From: Holothuria scabra
Lineage: Eukaryota; Echinodermata; Holothuroidea; Aspidochirotida; Holothuriidae
Direction: 5' to 3'
DNA: 64,000 bases
NCBI GenBank assembly: GCA_037179385.1
Contig: CM074179.1
Location: 1,798,001 to 1,862,000, forward strand
A program made the position numbers and the translations under genes. Positions 43,609 to 56,444 of this stretch are shown here, piece after piece (position 1 is the first letter of the stretch; each line of letters starts with the position of its first letter). The notes beneath the pieces were generated by a model. That model was not told the DNA's origin, ran no database searches, and was given only the letters and a program-made list of their open reading frames with translations.

Positions 43609-46332
43609 TCTGTGGGTAAAGCCCACCTTTACCTCCCCCTAGACTGTTTCTTTAAAGGGAAGGTTTAAGATAAAAATTTAATTTTCGTTTGTGAAAGCGG
43701 AACCAAATTTACACAGAGTGGTGAAAGTTCCATTGAAATCAGTATAAATACTTATCTCGGTGCTGGAGAACAGGTATGTATAACAAGCGTGACAGAATAT
43801 CTGAAGTTTGAAACATAGCACTGCTCTCAAGATGATTGAGGTGTCTGAATAAGGCAAGGTTTCCACATCACCCTCAAGGGAGGAGTTAGCCTGACTAACC
43901 AAATGGTGGACACAGCAATTACATATTTCCTTAGAAGCACATGCTTAAATTTGGACATAACATGGAAGAGGGGGATACCTTCCCTCAGAGTTTGATTAGT
44001 GTTCGGGTGTAAAGATCAATCCCCATTAATTGAGAAGCTTTTTATCAACGACTATGCCACTGCACAAACGAAGGGAAATTCGTTGCAACAGTAACAACTG
44101 TCTGGCACTAATTACATACACAGAAATTTTGTATGAAGGGGGATGAGGAAGAGGTAGTCCAAGTGTTTGGCTGGACCTTGATGCCAACCCCCTCCTACTT
44201 TGAAAAAATAGCGCAGCTGTATCTGTTAATGGAAATTCTGAAGCATCCTGCACGATGTCCCTTTTTTGTGTCAGATCATGACTGCTTTCAAGTGATTTAC
44301 CCAATCACATACTATACAAAGGTGTCCAAGGGTAGGTATCCCCCTCTGCCATCCTGTTCCCAATTCTGTCGAGGTGAACAAGCTAAATTTGTCGTCAAAG
44401 GTAAATGAAACTAACCCATTCCCCTGTTCCAATGTAAGTATTTTCTTGACAACTGTTTTTCCCCACCAATACTAGAGGGGGTGAGAGGGAAGAGTATCTA
44501 GCATGAGAGACTGTTAATTGCAATGTACCATTTGTTTTGGTAGGACTTAGTTTCGTTTGTCTTGGCGGCAATTGTAGACTTCATATCAGCACCAAAAAGA
44601 CGGGATTACAAAGAAGCTTTTATCATGTGGCATCTTTGATTGACCGGGAAAGGAGTTTGCCTTTGAATAACCAGTAGTGAAGCCATAATAGTTTACCATA
44701 GGCATATGTTTTTCAGTTTAGGCAGTTGGTGACTGCCATATTTTCCAACACCCCTATGTTCCAACAACCTCTGTATTCATCTATGACTGAGTTGTCAGAA
44801 CAAAGCCTGTGTTGCAATGTAATGGATTGTTCGAAATATAGGGGTGGAATACAGGGCTGTAACCTCTCCTCCGGGGCAAAAGGTGAAACCCTAGCTGAAC
44901 ACCTGCCATTGCCTTGTCATGTTTTAGTATTGGTTTCTCCGCAAACTGGAAGTTATCATTGACAGATTGATCCAAAGTATCCAAGCATCTAGGAGGATTT
45001 ATTTCATGTGAAGGGTTACACAAACAATAGAAGTCTACTGCCCTTATTCAAATTGGGGTCATTGCAATTTTACCTTCAATGTAAATGCCTAGCTTAGTGT
45101 GAAACTTATGGATGAGAAGCGCTCAAGAGGTAGATTCACCAGAGGAAAGCTGAACAAATTATCATACTGGGAAAGACTTATCAGTTTATAACAAGCATCA
45201 TGCAGTAAGTAAATAAAAGATCAAAAGGAGTTCCACACATTAAATGTTTGTGACATTTTATTGCTAATGAAACATCCCTGAGAAACTAAAGAGGCAAAAT
45301 TTTTGGTATAACAGAACACAAACATCAACTAATCTAGTGTAAACAACCTTTTTCCCCATGAGGTGGAGTGCTGTTTTAAAGTAAGACAGGGTGATATAAC
45401 AATCAAAAGTTCATTTTGAAGGTCGGCAATTAATTTTTAATGACACTTGCCCAAAAAACCTAATTGGTGTGTATATACGGGCAAGCTTATTGCAGCGATG
45501 CACTTTGATATTTTAGACATTGTTGCAATTTACACCCTACACTCTTAATCTAAAGATGCGAAGAAAAACATTGGACAATAATACAACCATGGTAAATGGC
45601 TGATTCTGTAGTAAACAGAAGAGGTGACATATGGGAGGGGGCAGCAAGAGGGTACTCCCCATTAATTCTTTTCCCCACAGTTAGGTCAGCAAGGAATTGG
45701 AAAACTAAGAAATACAAATAATATATCCAGGGATATGTGAGGGATAGCTAAAAAGTGAATTTCCATGGGCTTTGCCTATGGACTCCCAACCACATCTGTA
45801 AGTGAACATTTTTGCCCACCACTCCCCACGCCAACACCACTTTTCTTCCAGATTCTGACATTCTGTTGCTGCCACAAGTTCAAAAAGAAACATTACAACA
45901 TGTAAAAAAATATATACATCAATACTCAGGCCTGATTTTGAAGGAAATTTTCATGTTGTTGTGGGAGGTGATGGTGTCAAATTGAGGTTGTCCATACTAT
46001 ATGTAATATTCCAAATGAAAGCGAAAAATGATACAAAAACTGGGTTTTTTTTTTTTTTTTCCATCTCTGACATAGAAAATTCCTTTTCTGCCTGTTTCAA
46101 TGATGACTGATAGGCCATGCCACTTCTTAAGAGCATTTTTGCAACATTCGTCCTTGTAGATGTAGAGAGCTAACGCCACTAGAAACAAAATCTGCTTACC
46201 CATTGGATGAATCAAAGAGAAAAGTGGTTTCCTATGTAATTTTTACACCTCTTGGAAGACAGTTCTTAATTTAAGTCCTGATACTGTTTCGCACACTCTG
46301 GACAAATTTCAGATAAGGTTTCTCAGTGTTTG
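43609..46332. other. No gene recognised
   Basis: Includes an 18-base T run near 46044. The ORFs at 44026-44408 and 44726-45023 show no family motif and lack splice-supported extensions. Confidence 0.4.
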
Positions 46333-49300
46333 CTAGATCAGCTTGATTCGGCGTTGGTGCTGCTTTACTGCTTCGCCTTTCTCTGGGTGAAAGTAAGCAC
46401 TAGCCAGCGATGGTGGCACTCTGATGGGATCACATCCTGTCTGAGGATCGCTCCCTTCTTGCACAATTCCATCAACAGTTTCATCAGTTCATCAACATAT
46501 TCTGAAAAGAAAGCAGTTGCAGTTAGTTAATTTGTTGCAATCTTTGACAGCTGTTGTGTCACAAAATGAAACCAAAGATGTAAAAGAAGCCAACATGGAT
46601 TATGAGGGATTACAACACACAATAGTTTACTGACTAGCAAAGAAAAATTTGGATGGAAAACCATATATTACTTTGATCCAACCAGAATGTTGTATTCAAG
46701 TTTTCAGTTGCTTTATATTGCTTAACTCATCTCAAAGGTCCACCATTTTTATCTGCGAGGCAAGAGCACATGTGCAATTAGCTTATGAAAAAATAATATA
46801 GAGATTATGCACGTCCTGTCAGCATTCTAATTTGGCATGCTGGATGGAAAAAGTCCAAGGCAGTTGTTGGGATACCCAAACTCCCACACTACAGCACCTT
46901 AGTAACAATTGTTGTAAAATGGATGCCTTGCGGAAAAACGGAGAGATGCCCAATGCAGTAACGAAGGTGCATATCCCCTATAGATAAAAGTAACCATTGA
47001 CTGTCAATAGCATTACCATATGTTGCTTCACTAAGGACTCTGCTAACTTTGGTTGTCCCTTCTTATACTTTGGGAAATTCAGGGTCAATCTCTGTTGACC
47101 ATCGTTGGTTGTGGCTTGGGGTCTGCACGAGTTTTCGTTAAAGTGCATAGCAGCAAGCTGAAGCCTGAAAAAAAAGGAATTACATTAAAAAGTTGTAGGA
47201 ATGGTGTGTCTCTCATATGTACGACTGGAAGAAAACTTGGTTCTGCTCATACAGAAATGAACTAATGAGTGTCTTCACGCCTACCTCACTTGCTGGCATG
47301 AAGCATGCAAAGAAAACAAGGATGCTAGGAAGTCCATCTGTGACCGCATTTTTTTGGAAACACTGAATGAGTCTTTTCTTAATACCTGGGTTGCTTGCAA
47401 TTACTATTGTTCCATTGAACATTGTAGAAAAAATTATTTGGTTTCTAAAAACAGTTGATGCGGGATGAAAAGAGGCAGTAGACTGTGCAAAAAGTTTGTG
47501 AAAAACTGCACGGCATTTAAGGTATAGGTATAGGTTTATACCTAAAGCTAAACCTTGTGGAGTTTTCCGCAACTTTAAAGTACTCTTCTTTCTCTTGTCC
47601 ACCTACATATACAGTATATGTAGAAATGCGCTATAATCTTCACCTGCTGAGCATAGTTCTGTAACTGAAGTGGGTGCTCTTGGGAGCAAAGTGGATCACA
47701 ACACTGTGGAGTCTGGTAGCCAGGAGACAATTGCTTCACATCTTTTTGGAGAATGTTGTTAACAAATGATTGCTTGTTAACACTGTGCTGCCATGAAATA
47801 CAAACAATGGCATAGCCAAGGTTGTGTCATTGGCGGGGGGTGGGGGTGGGGGAGTTGGATCATGACATGCAGAAAAAGTCTACCGCTTTTTAGGTGACTT
47901 TTCACACCCCATTTGTAGCTTTCTACACACACTAAGATCTTTGGCTTGTCTTGTTGATTCTTTTTTTTTCTTTCCTCTTTACTTCAAATCAGAAGACCAG
48001 CTTGAAGTCCCTTTTTTTCTGTTTGAAGTCATTTCATGTACACACAAGATGAAGTTTGGAAGTTTGCCAAAAGATCTTGTTCCTAATCACCTGGTTTCAA
48101 CCATTTCTTTTTCCTTCTTGTCTTATCTGGTGGTCCATGCAAGAATCTGGAAAAAAAAAGTGGTGAATCATGTTCATAAACATTCTGTATATGATTGGCT
48201 ACAGAGAGCCACCTAGCCAGCATGGCATCACCATCTCCATCGGGGGTTGATGCAGCGACCCAGTACAGGTGCTTGCTCACACTCTTTGTCCACTTATGAG
48301 CAGGCACGCACGACTCTTTCTTAGCAATTTTTTCAATTTTCTTTGAAACACCTGTAATGATAAGAAGGATCATATGAACACCAGAGTTTATGATTTTTCT
48401 AGCACTGATGCACTTTGAAGCATGTCTCTAGCCAAGCTTTGCCAGTTGTCACTGGTGACAAACTTATGCTTTGGTTTGATCACTGAGACTAAGTCAAGGG
48501 TTGGGGGAGGGGAGGAGTCTATGCAACAATACAGTTATGAGGGAAAACAAAATACCTTTTGCAACGTGCCAAACGTCATAGAAGTGATCAACATCAGCAT
48601 GCTCCTCCCTCATGAATTTGGCTATTGACCTGTGCCGGTAATTAACCACCAAGGAATCAACTCAATGCTCTAAGTTGAGGCAGTGTACAATGAATCATAA
48701 AGATATGCTACTCAACAATGTTAGGCACATTTTGTTCTTCATTTTTTACATAAAGTCACTGGAAAAACACTTAAATAATTTTAATCAACTTAAAAACGAA
48801 AGCACATTCATGGCATGTGAGAAATTTGTGCCTTGATTATTGCAATTCACCCACTGAACTCTACATTAACAAGTTGGGAGACGTGGCTTTGAAAAATAAT
48901 ATTCAATGCTAAATCTTGTGCAAAAAACAGAAAAATAAATACTATCTGCATTGTAAAATCATTTTAAAATAGTATTTTACTTTTGTAAAGCTCAACTGCT
49001 AAGCTCAACACTTTCAGTCCATGAGTCACCTTCCCTTGGGCTTTGGATAATGATGAAGTTTCAGGATTATCCTCTGATGCTGGGGTAGCTTTCACTTGTT
49101 CCTGTGCAAGTAAATGTAAAAAAAAATGAAGCATCAGAAGTTCAGTATGAACAACCAAGTTGTCATGTCTTGTTCCGCTGTAAAGTGAGTTAGTACATAC
49201 ATAGAACATTTCAAAATTCTAACATAGTGCCCAAAATTTCAGTCCATTTGCAGCTTAAATCAAGTACTTGTTGCACAAACCTTTAAATGAAACGATAAGA

Positions 49301-52200
49301 TTTAAAGTCACACAGTTCAAAAGAGGGACTTCTCATTTGCAAAACCAAAATCCGCCAGGAGGTAAAAAAGCTGAGGTAAAGCAGGCATGTTGCAAAGTCA
49401 CACAATGCAGAATGGCATATTACTGTTAGATAAAACTGAGTTATTTTGTTGCAATTGTGTCATGTGAAACAGGGGGAAGAACATGTTAATTAACAAGAGA
49501 GACAATCTCCAAACCCATTTTGGTACTGCCTACAGTAGAGCTCTGTCAAGTTTGCAATAAGTTCTTCATTGCACAAAGAGACATGTATGACAATGAAGAT
49601 GTTTTCAAAGTATAGTAACTTCCTTCAATATTATCAACTTTATTTGACCTGCTAATTGAACACTGGACCAAGGTAAAGATACACATAAGTTCTTTGTTTT
49701 AAATTTATATGATTAAATTGTACCATTTCCATTGCATTGCTATCATTAAACTGCACAATTCCACATGACAAATACGATCAATATAGAATGTTCTTAGGTC
49801 TTACCCCCTGCAATTTTTCTTGAACTGTGGATGGTGGTGGCCTAGCAACTTACTGGACTGAGACTTGAAGTAAACCATCTTCAGCTTCAAAGAGTGTCTG
49901 CAACAAACAAACGAAAACAAAATGATGATAAATTTATTTGCAATCATATGATTCTGGCATATGCAATAAGGCTGGAACTGAACTGTACACATGTTTAGAA
50001 ATGGTAGTGATAAATATATTGGTGTTTAGTAATTCTCATACTCATTTCCAAAACCAGTATATTTTTTTAATGGACTGCAAATATATCCCACAACTTTTGA
50101 GAGACCCTTACAACTTTTGACATTTGTTGCTCACTGCATTTTACTGAGCACTCACACCCCTACCAATTTCAACTATGAGTAGGGTGAACAAAGGGGTTGG
50201 GGTGACACAGTATAACAATATCATGTGCAATGCTTAATTGATAAATAAATGGATATTATGAAAGAAAATATAAAGGTGAAAAAGCATGATCACAAATAGA
50301 TGGCATGAAAGGAAGAATGGAAAATTAGCAAAGGAGAAAATTTTAGCTGGAAAATTCATAAATATTCTTCAGAGATGGAAATTATGGCTCACTGATTCCA
50401 CCAAGGATTTAATCAGGTGAAATTTTGAACAATGTTGGGTGTCTTTAGTTAGCACACATGTTGCTGTGATTCGAGTACATGGTTCTTAACAAAATGTTCC
50501 CCCCATGGCGGAAAGGTGCAAACCTATGGGGGAAGAGTACTTTCTACAAATCTACGAAAGTAGAGGAATTGTTGTCATTGCAACTTACTGAGACATTTTC
50601 TGAAGGTGTTTAAATACTGTGACTTATTTTAGCCTAAGCAAAGAACCCCAATACTGTCTGGTTCATTTAAATTTGAAACCAAAATGCTTCAAACAAATTT
50701 CTAAATACCATTCATCCTTGTACCTGCATTCTGGTAATGTGCGACCTATCCTACCTTCCACAGACTAATGGGCTCACTCTGCAAAAGGAAAAGTGCCTTT
50801 CTGCCATGCTGAAAAGGCACTTTTTCTATGGCCTGGTCGAATGATCCTGTTTCAATGGCGGAAAGTACTGATGGCTGAATGGCACAGACCCCAGGAAAAA
50901 CAGTTCCTAACAAAATATGCCTTTGTCATTTTTGAGAACCACTCATCATTGCTTTCATTGATTTCTACAGTGTAATGTGGTTGAGAATGCTTGCAAAAAT
51001 TTTCTAAGTCCAAGAGTGGCTACACTAGCCCCAAAGGCAACATTGTTGCTTGCACACCCTTCATCATATTCATGAAAGCACCAATGTTTTCTCTAAGTCC
51101 AAGACATTTATCTGTATTGGCTACGCCGGCAACATTGTGGCCTGTATGTATGTACGCTCTTTATCATAGTTACACATTATACAGAATTATGAAAAATATT
51201 ATAAATCAAACAAGACTCTCCAATGTGTCTACACCGGCTACATCCGCTTCACGGTGAAAAATTCAATGTTAGGCCCAGGCCTATAGCTAAGTGGGTTAAC
51301 TAAAGGAACCATTTAAGGCCAATAGACTTTCCTCATGTGGCTACGCCAGCTACATCGGCTCCACAGTGACGCAGTAGCCGGCTACACTGTGAACCTATTT
51401 ATTGGCTGGGTATTCTATAGTTGTACCAAAATTTCAAGAAGGCCGAGATCAGTAGTATTAAATTCTGGCCCCGTTAGTATGTAAACAATACGCTCCACAA
51501 ATTTGGCTCCGATCGGGAATACTCGTTACTTCACGTACCAAAGTGCAATGGTGCACAGAGTGTTGGGCCCGATTGAGGACTGACTAGGCCAACGCTAGGC
51601 CTGACTAACGTTAGTATTAGCCTAATAAAGCCCTGTCTTGGCGAGAGCTGGCCTAACGCTAGCCTACTGTAGTAATGTGAGTGGGGCGTACCCATGATCG
51701 TTCTCTTTTCTCAAAGGCTCCGCCAATTTTCCGCCTTTCCACATTTCCTTCCCAAACAAATGAGGTATCCAAAGAACCGGACTGACTTGGTCCTGGCTGC
51801 GAGAGAGTTATTGCGCCTGGGGTAGAAGGGACTGGTCCCTGACCAGCTTCGCTGGCTTCCGTTGTTGAACGGGATGTAGTTCTAACACACTTCCTCGCAC
51901 ACCTGTTCGGGTATGCCGAAGAGTGTCGGTACAGCGTCCGATTTCAAACGTCTCAATTTGTGAGGAGAGAGTCCAAAATCGGTAAACCTCTTTCCAACAA
52001 ACTCAACAAATTGGAGAGTCTTCTGAAAAGTGTGCACTGCACAGGAAGAAATGGTTTGTCGGCCGAAGCCAGTCTTTCCTAGTGTTCTTGACCGCTCTTA
52101 TCCACAACGTTCTGTACGGTTCCAACTTAGGAAATCGGTGGAGACTAACACCGTCTTTACTTGATTTGCTGCAATAGCCAGCAAAGCAAAACTTTCCCAT
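46333..52200 (-). pseudogene. THAP-domain Kolobok-like transposase gene, multi-exon, frameshifted
   Basis: Minus-strand exons I can place are 52200-51692, about 49900-49805, 49101-48978, 48660-48556, 48351-48091, 47787-47644, 47164-47017 and 46501-46333. The first holds a THAP zinc finger: MGKFCFAGYC, FPKLEPYRTLWIRAV, CSAHF and AVPTLF. The middle exons give YDVWHVAKG/VSKKIEKIAKK, KSVSKHLYW, TPDGDGDAM and RKKKWLKPG. Later exons give LQKDVKQLSPGYQT, HFAPKSTHFSYRTMLSR/LQLAAMHFNENS, FPKYKKG, TYEYVDELMK and PPSLASAYFHPEKGE. This is the block order of Kolobok-type transposases. Most junctions are in phase (AAAG|GT, AG|G, G|AA). Single-base frame shifts occur in the THAP exon, after it, and in three of the last four exons, and the 49.9-kb exon has a stop. 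The upstream catalytic part (between 51.7 and 48.7 kb) is not recovered. Confidence 0.72.
50788..50827. repeat. Short hairpin
   Basis: GAAAAGTGCCTTTC and GAAAAGGCACTTTTTC form a 14-15-bp stem around a TGCCATGCT loop. The stem is too short to argue for a microRNA precursor. Confidence 0.4.
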
Positions 52201-53221
52201 TCTCAGATAAAACTCTGGTCAAGCGATTTCAATACGTGTGGAACAAAATTCCAAAGAGAAAATTGACTTGCACTAACATTAGACTAGAATAGACTTGCTT
52301 TTTAAGTGCAATGAAACGGCACATACAAAACAAATACAAAAACTGAAACCGGAACGGGCAAAAACAAACGCAAAACTATTTACAGACTGCTAAATCAAAC
52401 AGAATATTATGTTCATTACAGCAATAAGCTATATATACAGATATTTACAAAACTATGTACAGAAAATTATACACACAGATATTTACATACTATTTACAAC
52501 TATTTACAAGGACCTTACATACCCACCCTATTACAAATTGACCACCACACGGTCCCCCCTCACCGAAACGAGTGGACCCCATCGCCTACCGAACGCCGAC
52601 CTTGGCAAACGAACGAAGTTGGACTCAACCCTCAGCCTTACCTCCGCCTTCACCGACGCCAGGACGACGTCCGCAGGCTTCCCCATCCCCCTAAAAACAA
52701 CGTTACATCGGTCTCTCCATAAGGCCGAAGCAAAGGTAAGTATGCCCTGAATACTTGCATGGCGGGAGTGAAAGACCATACAAAGCATAGTCCCGGCCGA
52801 CCGCCCATGTGTTGCCCATCGTCAAGCGATGAGTCAGGACTTGGAACCATTCCCAAAGGAGGGCAACAAATTCACACATGTGACACACTCTCCCACTTTT
52901 GTGCATCCAGTGCGTGGGCAAATTCCATCTCCAAGACGCCACCGAAGACGCTTGACATTAGTTACAATCGCATCATGTGCGATTCGCCACAACAGGTCTC
53001 GCCTGCGGTAATCTAATGATCTGCTGTGGCACACTTCCGACCCTGAAGCATAGTGATTGGATTGGACCTGGCCAACCAAATCTTCAAAAACAGCCTGGTA
53101 TAGGTCCCTTGCAGATATAATTAGGAGCGTTTCTCTCATTTGACTGTATGTTTCCGAGGGCCTCCAGCTTTTGGGTTCACTGTTACTAAACAGGGAGGGA
53201 AAGAACCGACGGAATGAAAAT

Positions 53222-53237
53222 CCCCCCCCCCCCCCCC
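53222..53237. repeat. 16-base poly(C) inside LINE ORF2
   Basis: Read on the minus strand it gives a Gly run (YWGGGGGFS) where the coding frame otherwise continues. Slippage expansion within coding sequence is likely. Confidence 0.85.
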
Positions 53238-54228
53238 AATAACGGACAAAATACGCAAAAGACATTCTGCTGTCTACAGCACTATAAGCACACTTGGTCA
53301 GGAGAAAACGGAGTTTGGAAGGAAAATGCACGAGGCCCAACCCACCACGCCTAACATCCTGATATACCATCCCTTTTCTTACGAGCTCCGTCTTCCCTGA
53401 CCATGAAAACCTAAACACAGCCCTATCGAGAAGCAACAGGACACCCTTTGGAGCAGCCAGAACAGTGCCTGGACACCACAAAAGGGGATAAATAAAACGA
53501 TTGATAACTGTCACCTTTCCGAACAGGCTAATGTAGCGCGCGTCGAAGTCCTTCAACCTAGCTAGCAGGTAAGTTACTCGGTTTGCCCATAACCAAACCA
53601 TATGCCGTTGATCCTTATGACGTCATCTACCCATGATGCAGGAAAGGGCAGTCTTCTTGACCGCCACTTACCTAGGCGAAGTCCTTTGGTCTTATTGGGA
53701 TTCAGTCTGGCACCTATGGCTCTTTGAAACTTGGACAACGTGCCAGTAAGGGCCTTGAAGGAAGCTAGGTCGGAGACTACGCATGTGACGTCATCAGCAT
53801 ACTGAAGGCACTTAACTTCAACACCACCTGGAATGTGAAAAGGTTGAAACAAAGGCTGTACTTGAAAAGCTCTTGCTAATGATTCACTAAACAATACGTA
53901 TAGTTATGGTGATAGGGGACTTTAAAATCTTTGCTATATTCAGCCTCCGTTAGAATATGTGTTCATTTTCCAGAACCCCCTCCCTACTGGCCATGACTCT
54001 GGGGGTTGGAATGAGACAGTAACTGCATCATGGTCCGAAATTGGACATGCCACAACCTCACAGTCACTTGGTGACAGAGCCGTTGGAGCGTACACCCGGT
54101 CCAACCTTGAGGCGTCCGTGGCATCAGGGCGGTGCCAAGTGAACACGGACAAGCCAGGATGCTGCACTCTCCAAACGTCAACCATATCGTGATTCTTTGT
54201 GAACATGTCCAACTCCACCAGTCCTGAG

Positions 54229-54258
54229 GGGTCCCCTGTCCTGAGGGACAGGGGACCC
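54229..54258. repeat. Near-perfect palindrome at LINE deletion joint
   Basis: Arms GGGTCCCCTGTCC and GGACAGGGGACCC surround a 4-base loop TGAG. GTCCTGAGG also occurs twice around it. It lies exactly where ORF1 sequence ends and the endonuclease remnant begins. Confidence 0.8.
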
Positions 54259-54832
54259 TTCATGAAATGTGGAGTGTGAAATTACAAAACTGTCTCTGAC
54301 CTGGCCTTTTTGTTACATGGATCTGGTGCTGGTGGCACAAAAGGACTAACTCCACCTCCCCTGAGGCCGACCTTTTCAACTCCGAAACCGATGACAGTTG
54401 AAGGTCATTCTCCACTGTCAGTATTCCAGCCTCCCCTGGAGCTGGTGCGGATTGTGCCTCAGGTACTGATGTGGAGGGTTGGGAAGGTCCTACCTCAGGG
54501 TTCCCACAGACCATCTCACGTCCCTTAGAAGCTAGGAACTCTTGTTCCACCTGATGTGCCACTTCATCAGGCGTAGGGGACCTGGGTTCCTCCACCATTG
54601 GTTCAGGGTCCACATCTGCGCTTGCACGCGCAGAGTACGATGTGGGGCAGGCACCAGAGACATGTCCCCCACACAGGTTACACCGCACCTCATTGGGACA
54701 TGTTGCCCTGTCATGCCCCAACTGCAATCATCTGCCACAGCGTTTGTTTGGGCATGACTTGGCCTCATGCCCCTCCTCTCTACACTGGAAACAGGTGCGG
54801 GGCTGGCCAAAATACCTGATGTGGGCCTCAGA

Positions 54833-54846
54833 CCCCCCCCCCCCCC
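54833..54846. repeat. 14-base poly(C) inside LINE ORF1
   Basis: On the minus strand it falls between the front domain of ORF1 (..IPSVLFI) and the CCHC region (..LRPTSGI), giving a Gly run and a frame change. Confidence 0.85.
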
Positions 54847-55240
54847 TATAAACAGGACGGAGGGGATTTCTCGTTTCAGCTCCATACGGAACTGTCTCTT
54901 TCCGCTGAGGATTCCGGCCAAATCACCTTCATTATACTTGACCCAACGCCAGTCAGAGACAGTTCCGTACTGCCCTAGAACCCTCGCCACCAGGCCCTGA
55001 TCCACCTCAAAATTGAGGTATGACACTGTCACTACCACAGAGCGGTCATATGGGGTGACAGTCAGACCCTCCACTCCCTTAAGGGAGGAAACCCCCTTCA
55101 ATCGGGCAGCATCAGTCCGGAATTTTAGATCGTATGTATTCCGTGATGCAAGGGCCTGCAACATCTGTATATCTTTAACCTCTACAACACCGAAAAAAAC
55201 CTGCTGGGGTGTAACATTCCCCCTCGACTCAAACTGTAAC

Positions 55241-56234
55241 TAAACGATGCTGCTATCCCGACCTCCGGGCATAGCAGCAAAGGTTTGTGGCTCGAGGCCA
55301 CGCAACAACGAGAGAAAAAACCTCAGCACTTCAAATCAAACCCAGGCAGGAGTAAGCAGTAAGAAAACCCGACACTAAACACAACTGCGGAACAGGCGTG
55401 CTTCAAAACGAGCACGATCAAAGCCCTTTCCCCTAGAGAGATAACACACTAACGCTACAATAGTAAAATAGTATGACAGCTAGAGAGTATAGTATAGTAC
55501 ACTATAACTCCAGCTAGCACAGAGCAAAGAGCTGCACAACGCTAAAATTCAGCACGAGCGATCGACGAGAGCCCCGCGAAAACACGTCCGCTCTCGACGA
55601 AGACCAGAACTGAAGTGTCGTGTATTATTTGTACAGGTTTCAATGGAGTTGTGTGTGTATCAGTGAGTAATAGGAAGACAATTCCAACACAACAAAGGCA
55701 ATGCGATTGCGTATCGTAATCTCAGCGGCTCTACGGTGCTAGGAATTGTACACATCGTTTATGTATTATCAGTGCATGTTTGGACACTCCCTCCTTGTAC
55801 GTCATTCTAGTCTTTTTTTTCAGCCGTTTTATGTCTTCATTTTTTCGATTTATTTAATTAATAAATGGCATAATGAAATAATTTTTCAAGTGATAATTTA
55901 GGTACTTATTGTTTCATGGACTGTGAACAATCTCAAAAAGTTTCAGGCAAATCTGTTACATGTCTACAGACATTTAACCAATCTGTTTCACAGTATAAAT
56001 GAGTAGTATGAGCAAGGCTGGTGGTACTCATATGGATAGACATTAGCCCATTCATGCTGACAAATAAGGTTGCATATAATACGCATATTAGTACTGCAAA
56101 TCTACATACTACATGTGCTATTTGCATTTTACTGGAGGAATATATCCATTTGTTACGTAATTCAAATTTTTGGCACTATGGAAAGAAACGAAAAGAATAT
56201 AATTACACATGTACCTTTCAAAATATAATAACTA
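55241..56234. other. LINE 5' flank and intergenic DNA, no gene recognised
   Basis: Bases up to about 55620 are purine/CG-richer than the surroundings and may be the 5' UTR of the minus-strand LINE. The exact end is unknown. Small repeats GTATAGTATAGTA lie near 55488. The rest is AT-rich. Confidence 0.35.
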
Positions 56235-56334
56235 TGGGTCCAAGAAAAGTCAAAGAATTGCAGGACGTATTGCAGAGTGTAGAAGAAGAAATCTTCCTGA
56301 AATCTATTATGAGAAAGGCTAAGAAAAAGCAATA
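56235..56334 (+). CDS. Short charged ORF, unknown
   Basis: Thirty-two codons and a stop, beginning MGPRKVKELQDVLQSVEEEI and ending in a Lys-rich KKKQ. The composition is helical and charged. It lies 110 bases before the hAT relic on the same strand and may be a piece of its upstream region. No family is recognised. Confidence 0.25.
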
Positions 56335-56444
56335 AATTTTCTTTTAACGTGTACAAAAACGGACACGAGGAAGAAGAAGAAGAACTTGCTTCAACGTCAG
56401 GTGTAAAAACCAAGAAGTTTATAAAATAAAGCAAAAGATCCAAA

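Larger units (their letters stand above)
52297..55240 (-). mobile_element. Tx1-like LINE copy, internally deleted (ORF1, EN, RT, 3' tail)
   Basis: Read on the minus strand, ORF1 (about 55236-54260) has an RNA-binding-like front part (VTPYDRSVVVTVSYLNFEVD, LGQYGTVSDWRWVKYNEGD). It also has CCHC knuckles (CFQCREEGHEAKSCP in a shifted frame, GHDRATCP, CNLCGG). An endonuclease remnant (54263-53940) keeps DVWRVQHP, FTWHRPDATDASRLDRVY and ISDHDAVTV. The start of the RT is missing near 53930. Then come LQYADDVTCVV (53810-53775), LNPNKTKGLRLG, FGKVTVINRFIYPLLW and a C-terminal Cys motif CPRTGCTKVGECVTCV. The tail ends ..CACTTAAAAAGC at 52298. Frameshifts occur in ORF1 and at 53590. Two 14-16-base C runs interrupt the coding sequence. 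It is not autonomous as it stands. Confidence 0.8.
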
